In this document: positions 47,633 to 56,518 of the stretch, in pieces
Layout: each line of letters starts with the position of its first letter
How positions within the stretch are numbered: the first letter of the stretch is position 1
Source: CAMFLJ01 sp965279255
GTDB lineage: Bacteria; Actinomycetota; Acidimicrobiia; Acidimicrobiales; Acidimicrobilacustridaceae
DNA length: 64,000 bases
Direction: 5' to 3'
Assembly: GCA_965279255.1 (NCBI GenBank)
Contig: OZ257146.1
Location: forward strand, 1,984,001 to 2,048,000
Translations under genes and position numbers: made by a program
The notes under the pieces: generated by a model
What the model was told of the DNA's origin: nothing
The model's database searches: none
What the model saw: the letters and a program-made list of their open reading frames with translations, nothing else

Positions 47633-48928
47633 GTGCCCGACGCCTCGTCCGACCCCGTGATCCGCCTCGACGGCGATCTCGTGGTCCGGCGGGCGGAAGC
47701 GGCCGACCACGACGGTGTCGTCGATCTCACCACCCGGGTCCTCGAGATCGAGGACCCCTCGTCGATCCGGGCCCTCCTCGCCGGCGAGGTGGCCGTCGAG
47801 TGGTTGATGGTCGTCGCCGGGCCCGACGCCGAGCGGCCGGGTGGTGGAACGCCGGTGAGCGCGTGCGCCCGCATCCCCCACGGCTTCGCGATCGACGGCG
47901 TCGGCGTGCAGGGCAGCCAGATCGAGTACGTCGCCACCGACGAGGCGTGGCGCGACCGCGGCCTGGTTCGGGCCCTCTTCGCCGAGCACCACCGCCGGGC
48001 GGCGGCCGACGGCGAGGTACTCCAGGTCGTCGGTGGGATCCCGTACTTCTACCGGAAGCTCGGGTACGGCCACGGCTTCGACGTGGCGCCCACCATCGCC
48101 GTCTCGCCCCGCTCGGCGCCGTCGCTCGACACCACCCGCGTCACCGTCCGCCACGCCGACGCGGGCGACCTCGACTGGTTCCTCGCCGTCGAGCCCGAGC
48201 GGCCCCGGCACGGCGTCACGGTCGTGCGCGACCGCGCCTCGATCTCGACCTGGCTGGCCCGAACCGACGCGGGCGAGCGCACGCCGTGGGAGTCGATCCT
48301 CGTCGCCGAGGCCGCCGGTCGGCAGGTGGGCTGGGTGCGCACGTCGGCCTTCCCCGAGCAGGCCCAGCTGTTCCTCCTCCCGGGAGCCGCGCCCGACACC
48401 GAGGTGGCGGGCCAGCTGCTCGTCGGCGCCATCGCCGCCGGCCAGCGGCTCGCCGACGAGGTGGGGCGACCCGTCGACCTGCTCGCCAGCGACCGGGCCG
48501 GCACGCCATGGAGCCGGGTGGTCCACGCCGCCGGCCACCCGTACCCCGAGCCCAGCGACTACTACGCCCGGGTGGCCGACCCGGTGGCGTTCCTCCGGGC
48601 CATCGAGCCCGTGCTGTCGCGCCGCCTCGCCTCCTCCGGGCTGGTCGCCGACCGGGGCGAGCTGGCGATCTCTCTCTACGAGCGCGGGGTGCTGCTCGCC
48701 TGGGAGGACGGCCGCGTGACCTCGATCGAGGCGACCGGCCCCGATCCCGAGCCGTTCGAGTCCCGCGGCGTCGGGGTGGCGCCCGACTGGTTCCCGGCCC
48801 TGGTGCTCGGCCGGTGGGGAGCGAGCGGCCTCGCCGAGCGCACCGACGACACCGAGCTCGGCGACCACGCCACGGTGATGGACGTGCTCTTCCCGGCCCT
48901 TCCGAACGACCTGGTCACCGACCTCTGA
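47633..48928 (+). CDS. Eis-like GNAT acetyltransferase
   Basis: 431 aa. N-terminal GNAT domain (VVRRAEAADHDGVVDL, IEYVATDEAWRDRGLVRALF acetyl-CoA loop, YFYRKLGYGHGF), a second GNAT-like middle part (VGWVRTSAF, ASDRAGTPWSRVVHAAGHPY) and a C-terminal SCP2-like beta domain. This three-part layout is that of Eis N-acetyltransferases. Substrate unknown (aminoglycosides and protein lysines are known for Eis). Stand-alone gene. Confidence 0.78.
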   Translation: MPDASSDPVIRLDGDLVVRRAEAADHDGVVDLTTRVLEIEDPSSIRALLAGEVAVEWLMVVAGPDAERPGGGTPVSACARIPHGFAIDGVGVQGSQIEYVATDEAWRDRGLVRALFAEHHRRAAADGEVLQVVGGIPYFYRKLGYGHGFDVAPTIAVSPRSAPSLDTTRVTVRHADAGDLDWFLAVEPERPRHGVTVVRDRASISTWLARTDAGERTPWESILVAEAAGRQVGWVRTSAFPEQAQLFLLPGAAPDTEVAGQLLVGAIAAGQRLADEVGRPVDLLASDRAGTPWSRVVHAAGHPYPEPSDYYARVADPVAFLRAIEPVLSRRLASSGLVADRGELAISLYERGVLLAWEDGRVTSIEATGPDPEPFESRGVGVAPDWFPALVLGRWGASGLAERTDDTELGDHATVMDVLFPALPNDLVTDL

Positions 48929-49018
48929 TCCGTCGGGCCCCTGCGGTCCGCGATGCCCTCGGCGGGACGACGTCCGTGGCGTCGGTCTCTCGACTCCCTG
49001 GCCGGGGGCCCGCCCCCG

Positions 49019-49024
49019 TAGGCT
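49019..49024 (+). promoter_or_regulatory. menG: -10 element of menG-menF (leaderless type)
   Basis: TAGGCT, 6 nt before GTG 49031. Confidence 0.5.
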
Positions 49025-49030
49025 GCCGCC

Positions 49031-49741
49031 GTGGTCGACATCGACACCGAGCATCTTCCCGAAGGCGACGAGAAGGTCCGCGCCGTGCGGTCCATGTTCG
49101 ACGCCATCGCCCCCCGCTACGACCTGGTGAACCGGGTCATGACCTTCCGCATGGACGTCGGCTGGCGCAAGCGCACGGTGCGCGACCTGCGCCTCGGCCC
49201 GGGGTCTCTCGTGGCCGACCTCGCCTGCGGCACCGGCGACTTCTGCCGGGAGCTCGAGGCCCAGGGGCTGAAGCCCATCGGGTTCGACCTCTCGTTCGGC
49301 ATGTTGGCCAACGCCCGCACGGGCGCACCGCTCGCCGAGGCCGACATCCTGCGCCTGCCGCTTCCCGACGCGTCGCTCGACGGCATCACCTGTGGCTTCG
49401 CCCTCCGGAACCTGGTCGAGCTCGGGGCGTTCTTCACCGAGCTGGGCCGGGTCGTGCGCCCCGGCGGCCGCATCGCCATCCTCGAGGTCGCCCAGCCGCC
49501 GAACCCGGTGCTGCGGTGGGGCCACGGCATCTACTTCGGCAAGGTCGTGCCCATGGTCGGCGGCCTGTTGTCCGACCCCGGCGCCTACCGCTACCTGCCG
49601 AAGTCGGTGGCGTACCTGCCCGAGCCCGAGAAGATGCTGGCCACCCTGGCCGACGCCGGCTTCGTGCAGGTCGAGCGCACCCTGCTGTCGACGGGCATCT
49701 CCCAGCTGATCACCGCCACCCGCACGAAGCCGGGCTGGTGA
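49031..49741 (+). CDS. menG: Demethylmenaquinone methyltransferase
   Basis: 236 aa UbiE/MenG. VRSMFDAIAPRYDLVNRVMT, VADLACGTGDF (motif I), ITCGFALRNLVE and VVRPGGRIAILEV are family motifs. Final step of menaquinone synthesis. It overlaps menF by 4 nt (GTGA). Confidence 0.95.
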   Translation: MVDIDTEHLPEGDEKVRAVRSMFDAIAPRYDLVNRVMTFRMDVGWRKRTVRDLRLGPGSLVADLACGTGDFCRELEAQGLKPIGFDLSFGMLANARTGAPLAEADILRLPLPDASLDGITCGFALRNLVELGAFFTELGRVVRPGGRIAILEVAQPPNPVLRWGHGIYFGKVVPMVGGLLSDPGAYRYLPKSVAYLPEPEKMLATLADAGFVQVERTLLSTGISQLITATRTKPGW

Positions 49742-51039
49742 GCGGACCGACCGTCGTGGGGCCCACGGGGCTCGTCGCCCGCACCCGCCCCCTCGACTCC
49801 GACCCCGACCTCCTCGCCGTCGCCGGCGACGACGGCGTGGTGTTCGTGCACGACCGCACCGGGCTCGCCGGCGTGGGCGTGGCCGCCCGCATCGCGCTTC
49901 CTCGCTCCGGCGGGCGAGCCGACGCCGACGCGGCCAGGGCGGCCCTCGGGGCCATCGAGGTCGACGACACGGTGGCGCTACCCGGCACCGGCCCGGTGGC
50001 CCTCGGAGCCCTGCCGTTCGCCCCGTCGGCACCGGCCGAGCTGATCGTGCCCCGCATCGTCGTCGGTCGCGGCGACGACGGCACCCGCTGGGTGACCACC
50101 ATCGCCGCGCCGGACGACGAGCCCTCGGCCGACGAGGTCGAGGCCGTCGTGGCCCGGGGGCTCGCCGGCGCGGTCGGGTTCGCCCGCGACGCCGGGCTCA
50201 CCCCGGCCGACGAAGGGCCCGCCACCTACGAGCTGCGCTCCGAGCGCTCCCCCGCCGACTGGTGCGAGGCGGTGGCCGAGACGACCCGGCGCATCCAGGC
50301 CGGCGAGGCCCGCAAGGTCGTGCTGGCCCGGGCGGTCGACGTCGTCACCGACCGGCCGTTGCGTGCCGGGGCCGTGCTCGGCCAGCTCCGCCGCTCGTAC
50401 CCGGCGAGCCACCTGTTCTCCGTCGACGGCTTCGTGGGGGCCACCCCGGAGCTGCTCGTCGCCCGGGCCGGCGACCGCGTGCGGGCCCACCCGATGGCGG
50501 GCACCGCACCCCGCAGCGGCGACCCGTCCACCGACGCCCGCCTCGCCGCGGCCCTGCTGGCCTCCAGCAACACCCGCGACGAGCACCGCCACACCATCGA
50601 CATGGTGCACGACACCCTGCTGCCGTGGTGCTCGTACCTCGACGAGGAGGCCGAGCCCGCCATCGTCGCCATGGCCAACGTGCAGCACCTGGCCACCCGT
50701 CTGGAGGGCAAGCTCTCCAGCCCGGCCGCGTCGGTGCTCGAGCTGGTCACCGCCCTGCACCCGACCCCGGCCGTAGGTGGCGCTCCTAGGGACGTCGCCC
50801 TGGCCATGATCACCGAGCTCGAGCGCATGGATCGCGGGCGCTACGCCGGTCCGGTGGGCTGGGTCGACGCCGCCGGCAACGGCACGTGGGCCGTGGGCAT
50901 CCGCTCGGCCGAGCTCGACGGCACCACCGCCCGCGTGTTCGCCGGGGTCGGCGTGGTGGCCGACTCCGAGCCGGCCTCGGAGCTGGCCGAGACCCGGGCG
51001 AAGATGCAGGCCGTGCTCGGGGCCCTCATCCGCCCGTAA
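49738..51039 (+). CDS. menF: Isochorismate synthase
   Basis: 433 aa chorismate-binding enzyme. The core has RKVVLARAVDV, ASHLFSVDGFVGATPELLV, HPMAGTAPRSGDP, LHPTPAVGGAPRDVA, and ERMDRGRYAGPVGW, closest to MenF/EntC. It turns chorismate into isochorismate for menaquinone. The GTG start is fixed by the 4-nt overlap with menG; the frame is open for a further 2 kb upstream through other genes, which is a GC artefact. Confidence 0.94.
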   Translation: MSGPTVVGPTGLVARTRPLDSDPDLLAVAGDDGVVFVHDRTGLAGVGVAARIALPRSGGRADADAARAALGAIEVDDTVALPGTGPVALGALPFAPSAPAELIVPRIVVGRGDDGTRWVTTIAAPDDEPSADEVEAVVARGLAGAVGFARDAGLTPADEGPATYELRSERSPADWCEAVAETTRRIQAGEARKVVLARAVDVVTDRPLRAGAVLGQLRRSYPASHLFSVDGFVGATPELLVARAGDRVRAHPMAGTAPRSGDPSTDARLAAALLASSNTRDEHRHTIDMVHDTLLPWCSYLDEEAEPAIVAMANVQHLATRLEGKLSSPAASVLELVTALHPTPAVGGAPRDVALAMITELERMDRGRYAGPVGWVDAAGNGTWAVGIRSAELDGTTARVFAGVGVVADSEPASELAETRAKMQAVLGALIRP

Positions 51040-51080
51040 CCCCCTCGCCGACGAGCGTCCCGGCGTGGTTCGCTGGGCGG

Positions 51081-51755
51081 GTGAGCGCATCGACCACCCC
51101 CTCCCCGCCCGAGCCCCTGGAGCGGACCGACCGGTCGCAGCTGCGCCGTCGGCGCGAACGGGGCTCGTTCGACCGGGCCGCCGCCGAAGCCGTGCTCGAC
51201 GAGGCGCTGGTCGCCCACGTGGCCACCGTGACCGACCAGGGGCCGATCGTGCTGCCGATGGCCCACGCCCGGGTGGGCGGGAGCCTCTACGTGCACGGTG
51301 CGCCGGCGAACCACCTGCTGCGGGCCATCGCCGCCGGCGCGCCGGTGTGCGTGACGGTGACGATCCTCGACGGCCTCGTCCTCGCCCGATCGGCGTTCCA
51401 CCACTCGATGAACTACCGATCGGTCGTGCTCTTCGGCGCGATGACCAAGGTGACCGACCGCGACGAGAAGCGGGCCGCGTCGGAGGCGCTCGTCGAGCAC
51501 ATGGCGGCAGGCCGCTCGGCCGAGGCCCGGATGCCCACCGACGCCGAGCTCGACGCCACGCTCTTCCTCCGGCTCCCGATCAGCGAGGGCTCGCTGAAGG
51601 CCCGCTCGGGCGGGCCCGGCGACGACGAGGCCGACCTCGACTGGCCGGTGTGGGCCGGGCACGTGCCGCTGCGCGCCACGTTCGGTGTTCCGGTGCCCGA
51701 CCCCCTCGGTGAGGAGCGGCCGCTGCCGCCCCACGTGGAGGCCCTCAGCCGCTGA
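51081..51755 (+). CDS. Pyridoxamine 5'-phosphate oxidase-family flavin-binding protein
   Basis: 224 aa split-barrel protein. VLDEALVAHVATVTDQGPIVLP, LYVHGAPANHLLRAI, ARSAFHHSMNYRSVVLFG, EKRAASEALVEHM fit the Pyridox_ox_2 type, which bind FMN or F420 and often act as reductases. GTG start; the 3' end overlaps menD (convergent) by 11 nt. Not a known menaquinone enzyme, though it sits among men genes. Confidence 0.82.
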   Translation: MSASTTPSPPEPLERTDRSQLRRRRERGSFDRAAAEAVLDEALVAHVATVTDQGPIVLPMAHARVGGSLYVHGAPANHLLRAIAAGAPVCVTVTILDGLVLARSAFHHSMNYRSVVLFGAMTKVTDRDEKRAASEALVEHMAAGRSAEARMPTDAELDATLFLRLPISEGSLKARSGGPGDDEADLDWPVWAGHVPLRATFGVPVPDPLGEERPLPPHVEALSR

Positions 51756-53493
51756 GGCCGAGCGCCTCCCGCACCGCGACCGCGGTCGCGGCGTGGAGCT
51801 CCTCGTGCACGGCCACGTTCACGGCGCGGTCGGTGCGCACCAGCACCAGGTGCACACCACCGGCGGTGAGCGCGGCGCGTACCGCGACCTCGGTCGACTC
51901 GTCGTCGAGGGCCTCGAGCACGGGCAGGCCGTGGGCCACGGCGAGGGTGGTGAGATCGACGCCGTGAGGGGTGCCGAAGAGCTGCTCGAACCGCTCGGGG
52001 GCCAGTGCCGACGCCTGCGGGAGGAACGAGAAGATCCCGCCACCGTCGTTGTCGACCACCACGATGCAGAGGTCGACGCCGCGATCGGCCAGACCCAGCA
52101 GGCCGTTGGTGTCGTGGAGCAGGGCCACGTCACCGATGAGCAGTGCCGTCGGGGCGCCGGCGAGGGCGACGCCGACGGCCGTGGACACCACGCCGTCGAT
52201 GCCGTTGGCTCCCCGGTTGGCGTGCACCGTGACCCCCGACAGTGAGCCGGCGAACCATTCGAGGTCGCGCACCGGCATCGACGACGACACGACGAGCGCC
52301 CCGCCCTCGGGCACCGACGTGGCGACCGCCCGGGCGATGCCCGGTTCGGTGGCGGCCTCGTGGGCTGCGAGGGTGGCGGCGATCGCCGCCTCGACCCCGT
52401 CGTCGGCGGCCCGCCACTGCTCGACCCAGCCCTCGACACCGCCCAGCGGCTCGAGCTCGGCCGCGACGGCCCGACACAGGTCCCCGGGATCGGCGGCGAC
52501 CACGGTGGTGGCGTTGCGGTGGGGGTCGAGCCAGGTGCCGTCGCGGTCGACCAGCACCTGCGGGACCGCCGGGTCGAGACCGGCCAGCCACTGGTTCAAC
52601 ACCTTCGACGCCGGCGGGGAGCCCAGCCGGACGACGACCTCGGGTCGTCCGAGGTCGGACTCGACCCGAAGGAGCGCGTCGGCGTGCGCCACGACGTTCG
52701 GATGGGCCACCCGGCAACCCGACCGGGGGTCGGCCAGGACCGGCCACCCCAGGGCCTCAGCCAGGACGAGCACGGATCCCGGGTCGTCGATGCCGGCGCC
52801 GGCGACGAGGACCCCTCGACCACGCACCCGGGGGATCGAACGGGTCGGCACCCCGGCAAGGGCGAGGGCCTCGTGCCAGGGACGGCCGACAGGGCGACCC
52901 TCGGGCAGGGGCAGCGGCGAGCCCACCAGCGGCTCGCGGAACGGCAGGTTCAGGTGCACCGGCCCGGCGGGCGAGCCGGTGGCCTCGATGACGGCCCGGG
53001 CGGCCAGGCTGCGCCAGGACGAGACGGCGTCGGCCGAGGGCGGGCCCGGGTCGGCGAACCACCGGGCGGCGCGGCCGAACAGGTGGGTCTGGTCGATCGT
53101 CTGCGGGGCACCGACGTCGCGCAGCTCGGGTGGTCGGTCCGCGGTGAGGGCCAGGAGCGGCACCCGGTCGAGGTCGGCCTCCACGACGGCGGCATGGAGC
53201 TCGGCCGCCGCCGTACCACTGGTCGTGAGCACGATGGCCGGGCGGCCCGTGGCCCGACCGAGGCCGAGGGCCATGAACGAGCCGGAGCGCTCGTCGTGGT
53301 GCACGTGGACCCGCAGGCGGTCGTCGGCCGCCAGGGCGAGCGCCATGGGGGTCGAGCGCGAACCGGGGCACACCACGGCGTCGGTGACGCCGGCCCGCAC
53401 CCACTCGTCGACGAGGGTGGCGCAGAAGGTGGCGTTGAGGTCGCCGACGCCCGCGGCCGCGAGGTCGGGTCGGTCGGTGGTCGGGTCGGGCAC
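51745..53493 (-). CDS. menD: SEPHCHC synthase MenD
   Basis: 582 aa ThDP enzyme. VCPGSRSTPMALA, HHDERSGSFMALGLGRATGRPA, TTSGTAAAELHAAV, HLNLPFREPL, and the ThDP site GDVALLHDTNGLL with VVDNDGGGIFSFLPQA. It joins isochorismate and 2-oxoglutarate. GTG 53493 is 7 nt after TAGGCT. Divergent from menH. Confidence 0.96.
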   Translation of the reverse strand: MPDPTTDRPDLAAAGVGDLNATFCATLVDEWVRAGVTDAVVCPGSRSTPMALALAADDRLRVHVHHDERSGSFMALGLGRATGRPAIVLTTSGTAAAELHAAVVEADLDRVPLLALTADRPPELRDVGAPQTIDQTHLFGRAARWFADPGPPSADAVSSWRSLAARAVIEATGSPAGPVHLNLPFREPLVGSPLPLPEGRPVGRPWHEALALAGVPTRSIPRVRGRGVLVAGAGIDDPGSVLVLAEALGWPVLADPRSGCRVAHPNVVAHADALLRVESDLGRPEVVVRLGSPPASKVLNQWLAGLDPAVPQVLVDRDGTWLDPHRNATTVVAADPGDLCRAVAAELEPLGGVEGWVEQWRAADDGVEAAIAATLAAHEAATEPGIARAVATSVPEGGALVVSSSMPVRDLEWFAGSLSGVTVHANRGANGIDGVVSTAVGVALAGAPTALLIGDVALLHDTNGLLGLADRGVDLCIVVVDNDGGGIFSFLPQASALAPERFEQLFGTPHGVDLTTLAVAHGLPVLEALDDESTEVAVRAALTAGGVHLVLVRTDRAVNVAVHEELHAATAVAVREALGLSG

Positions 53494-53500
53494 GGCCCGC

Positions 53501-53506
53501 AGCCTA
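53501..53506 (-). promoter_or_regulatory. menD: -10 element of menD (leaderless type)
   Basis: TAGGCT on the minus strand, followed by GCGGGCC and the GTG start. Confidence 0.55.
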
Positions 53507-53529
53507 CGGGCGGGCACGCACCGGAGCCC

Positions 53530-53535
53530 TACGCT
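53530..53535 (+). promoter_or_regulatory. menH: -10 element of menH (leaderless type)
   Basis: TACGCT, followed by GCGGGCC and GTG 53543. The 7-nt spacer is identical to that of menD. Confidence 0.55.
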
Positions 53536-53542
53536 GCGGGCC

Positions 53543-54325
53543 GTGACCACCGGCTCCGGACCCCTGCACGCCGAGGTCGTCGGCCCCTCCGGCGGCGACC
53601 GCCTCGTGCTGGTGCACGGCTTCACCCAGACCGGCCGGTGCTGGGGCGACTTCGCCGACGACCTGTCCCGCGACCACGAGCTGGTGCTGGTCGACGCCCC
53701 GGGACACGGTGGCTCCACCGGCGTGGAGGCCGACCTCCCCACTGGTGCGCTGCTCGTCGGCGAGGCCGGCGGCCCGGCCACCTACGTCGGCTACTCGATG
53801 GGTGGCCGCCTCGCCCTCCACCTCGCCGTCGCCCGCCCCGACCTGGTGCAGCGGCTGGTGCTGATCGGGGCCACCGGCGGCATCGACGGCGACGACGAGC
53901 GGGCCGCCCGACGCGCCGCCGACGACGCGCTCGCCGACCACGTGCTGGAGGTCGGGGTCGCCGCCTTCCTCGACGAGTGGCTGGCCCAGCCCCTGTTCGC
54001 CGGGCTCACGCCCGCGGCGGCCGCCCGCGAGGAGCGCCTGGTCAACACGGCCGCCGGCCTGGCGTCGAGCCTGCGCCTGGCCGGCACCGGCACCCAAGTG
54101 CCCCTGTGGGAGCGCCTCTCGGCGATCGAGGTGCCCGTGCTCGTGCTCGCCGGGGTCGACGACGCCAAGTTCTCCGCCATCGCCGGGCGCCTGGCCCGCT
54201 CGATCGGCCCGAACGCCACCGTGGCCCTCGTGCCCCGCTCCGGCCACACCGCCCAGCTGGAGAACCCGGCCGACACCGCCTCGATCATCCGCCGCTGGCT
54301 CCGCGCCCACCCGGTGGCCGACTGA
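53543..54325 (+). CDS. menH: SHCHC synthase MenH (alpha/beta-hydrolase)
   Basis: 260 aa. LVLVHGFTQTGRCWG, DAPGHGGS, nucleophile in VGYSMGGRLAL, GVDDAKF and SGHTAQLENP. The MenH pattern plus the divergent menD supports (1R,6R)-2-succinyl-6-hydroxy-2,4-cyclohexadiene-1-carboxylate synthase. The start is set by TACGCT at 7 nt; upstream frame openness is artefactual. Confidence 0.9.
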   Translation: MTTGSGPLHAEVVGPSGGDRLVLVHGFTQTGRCWGDFADDLSRDHELVLVDAPGHGGSTGVEADLPTGALLVGEAGGPATYVGYSMGGRLALHLAVARPDLVQRLVLIGATGGIDGDDERAARRAADDALADHVLEVGVAAFLDEWLAQPLFAGLTPAAAAREERLVNTAAGLASSLRLAGTGTQVPLWERLSAIEVPVLVLAGVDDAKFSAIAGRLARSIGPNATVALVPRSGHTAQLENPADTASIIRRWLRAHPVAD

Positions 54326-54331
54326 TCCTCC

Positions 54332-54380
54332 GAAAGGTGGCTCACCCGCTTCGGCCGGCTGTACGTGGTGAGCCACCTTC
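54332..54380. repeat. Palindromic repeat unit, copy C
   Basis: 49 nt. Arms GAAAGGTGGCTCACC and GGTGAGCCACCTTC flank CGCTTCGGCCGGCTGTACGT. Its centre is the reverse complement of the centre of copies A/B, so this pair is inverted relative to 29.7 kb. It begins 6 nt after the menH stop. Confidence 0.9.
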
Positions 54381-54392
54381 GGCGATGTCCAC

Positions 54393-54442
54393 GAAAGGTG
54401 GCTCACCCGCTTCGGCCCGCTGTATCTGGTGAGCCAGCTTTC
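54393..54442. repeat. Palindromic repeat unit, copy D
   Basis: 50 nt, 12 nt after copy C and in the same orientation. It ends 18 nt before the stop codon of the convergent propeller gene, so C and D together fill the menH/propeller junction and may terminate both. Confidence 0.9.
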
Positions 54443-54460
54443 GGGAAGAGGCGCTGGTGA

Positions 54461-55462
54461 TCAGCCGGTGAAGGCGGGCTCGACGGCCACGGGGGCCGGC
54501 GGCTGGGTGGTGGGGGTGTCATCCGGCGTGAGGCAACCCTCGAAGAAGGTCGAGCTCGGGTAGCCGCTGACGAACAGCTGGTCGCCGACCGTGATCATGC
54601 GGTCGACCGTGTCCTCTCCGCCCAGATCGACGTAGGTCGCCGTCACCCACGTGCCCGGGTAGATCACCTGGATCTCACCGGTGTCGCTCGAGCTCACGAG
54701 GACCTCGCCGTTGAACACCTCGACGTCGCGGGGGTTGCCCCCGACAGGGACGAGCTGGGAGACGATGAGCTGGCCGGCCGGGACGACCGAGACGTTGTTG
54801 GAGATGGCGTTGGCGACGTAGGTGAAGCCATCATGCTCGGCGATGCCGACGGCGAGCTCCCCTCCGGTGTCGAACCCGCCGAGGATCGTGTCACCCGTGG
54901 TCTCGATGATGGCCACGTGGCTGTACTCCAGCACGTACACGTAGCCGAGGAGCTCGTAGGGGTACCCCGACGCCCCGGCGATCGTGGTGACCACTGTGTC
55001 GGTGGCGGGATCGATCACGTGGATGGCGCCGGCGGACGACACGTACACCTTGCCTCCGGCCGCGGCCGGCCCGATCGGGTTGTCGAGCCCGGGGACGGTC
55101 GCGACGACGGTGAACGTGGCCAGGTCCACGACGGACACGTCGCCGGAGGTGGCGTTGGCGACGTAGGCCTTGCCCGCGACCACGGCGACCCCGTCAGGGA
55201 AGTCGCCGACGGTGACACGGTCGGTGACCGCCCGCGTGGTGGCATCGATGGCCACCAACTCGTCGCTCGAGGGGATGGCGGCGTAGACGGTGTTCCCGAC
55301 CGACGCCATCGCGCCCGCCGGGCTCTCGGCCACGGTGCCCGTGGAGCAGAGGGTGTACCCGGGGGCGGCCCCGGCACCCGGGGCGCCCGAGCTCAACACC
55401 GCTGAACCCGCACCGATCACCGCCATCGCCGCGAACGCGACGAACTTCCGAACCTTCGACAT
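54461..55462 (-). CDS. Secreted YVTN-type beta-propeller protein
   Basis: 333 aa. Signal peptide (basic start, FVAFAAMAVIGAGSAVL, cleavage near AGAAPG), then about six beta-propeller blades with YVANATSGDVSVVD, VYVSSAGAIHVIDPATDTVV and YVANAISNNVSVV repeats, and a Pro/Thr-rich tail. Two Cys (CSTG near the start, GCLTP near the end) could link the ring. Extracellular; ligand unknown. ATG with GGAGG eight nt upstream. It interrupts the men genes without evident link to them. Confidence 0.85.
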   Translation of the reverse strand: MSKVRKFVAFAAMAVIGAGSAVLSSGAPGAGAAPGYTLCSTGTVAESPAGAMASVGNTVYAAIPSSDELVAIDATTRAVTDRVTVGDFPDGVAVVAGKAYVANATSGDVSVVDLATFTVVATVPGLDNPIGPAAAGGKVYVSSAGAIHVIDPATDTVVTTIAGASGYPYELLGYVYVLEYSHVAIIETTGDTILGGFDTGGELAVGIAEHDGFTYVANAISNNVSVVPAGQLIVSQLVPVGGNPRDVEVFNGEVLVSSSDTGEIQVIYPGTWVTATYVDLGGEDTVDRMITVGDQLFVSGYPSSTFFEGCLTPDDTPTTQPPAPVAVEPAFTG

Positions 55463-55550
55463 CGCACGACCTCCGTCCGCCGGCCCGCCTGGCCGTAGAT
55501 CGGGACCTTACATGAGCCGGTCAGCTGCTGACGCCCGACCGACCGACGCG

Positions 55551-56441
55551 TCAGCCGCCAACGAAGAGGCCGGCGGCGAAGACCACACCGAACAGGAGCT
55601 GCACGCGGCCGGTCGCCCCGAGCACGGGGATGAGGGCCGGGCCCTTGGCGCCCTGGAGCACCTTCAGCACGGGCTTGTTCACGAACACCACGATGAACAG
55701 GGCGCTGGCGGCGAGCGGCCGATCGCCCAGGCCGGCGATGAACGGCAGGGTCACGAACGGCAGGAACATCAGCGCGGTGTAGAGGATGCGGGTGCGCTTG
55801 TCGCCCAGGCGCACGGCCAGGGTGCGCTTGCCCGAGACCGTGTCGCCCGGGATGTCGCGCAGGTTGTTCACCACCAGCAGGGCCACCGCGAACATGCCCA
55901 CCGGCACGGACATGGCGAGGGTGAGCGGGGTGATGCGCACGATCTGCACGAACGCCGACCCGGTGGTGGCCACCACGCCGAAGAACACGAACACGAACAG
56001 CTCACCGAACCCGGCGTAGCCGTAGGGCTTCGGGCCACCGGTGTAGAACCACGCCGCCGCGATCGAGGCCAGGCCGACGAGGATGAGCCACCACGACGTC
56101 GCCGCCGCCAGGGCCAGGCCGGCCACCGCGGCCACGCCGAACGAGAGGAACGCCGCCCGCTTCACCGCTCCGGCCCGCTTGGCGCCCGAGGCCACCAGCC
56201 GCATGGGGCCGACCCGGTCGTCGTCGGTGCCCCGCACGCCGTCGGAGTAGTCGTTGGCGTAGTTCACGCCGACCTGGAGGGCGAGCGACACGACCAGCGC
56301 GGCGACGAAGCGCCAGATGATCAGGCCCTTGAGGGTGTTGGTGTCGCCGTCCATGCCCGCCGCGGCCGCGGTGCCGACCAGCACGGGCACCACCGCGGCG
56401 GGGAGGGTGCGGGGCCGGGCGCCGGCGATCCAGGCGTTCAT
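55551..56441 (-). CDS. menA: 1,4-dihydroxy-2-naphthoate polyprenyltransferase
   Basis: 296 aa UbiA-family enzyme with eight to nine hydrophobic helices. Motif 1 NYANDYSDGVRGTDDDR and motif 2 LRDIPGDTVSGKRTLAVRLG carry the Asp residues that bind Mg-prenyl diphosphate. It attaches the isoprenoid tail in menaquinone synthesis. Divergent from menE. Confidence 0.95.
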   Translation of the reverse strand: MNAWIAGARPRTLPAAVVPVLVGTAAAAGMDGDTNTLKGLIIWRFVAALVVSLALQVGVNYANDYSDGVRGTDDDRVGPMRLVASGAKRAGAVKRAAFLSFGVAAVAGLALAAATSWWLILVGLASIAAAWFYTGGPKPYGYAGFGELFVFVFFGVVATTGSAFVQIVRITPLTLAMSVPVGMFAVALLVVNNLRDIPGDTVSGKRTLAVRLGDKRTRILYTALMFLPFVTLPFIAGLGDRPLAASALFIVVFVNKPVLKVLQGAKGPALIPVLGATGRVQLLFGVVFAAGLFVGG

Positions 56442-56504
56442 GGCCGGTCAGCTTGCCCGCTCCCGGCGGAGGCGGCCGAATCCTCGGTCGCCACCGCCCC
56501 GCTC

Positions 56505-56510
56505 TAGCCT
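56505..56510 (+). promoter_or_regulatory. menE: -10 element of menE (leaderless type)
   Basis: TAGCCT, 8 nt before ATG 56519. Confidence 0.5.
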
Positions 56511-56518
56511 CGGCGCCG

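Noticed and set aside
47422..51039. 1205-codon frame ending in menF
   Set aside because: Crosses several genes; only the part from GTG 49738 is homologous to isochorismate synthase.
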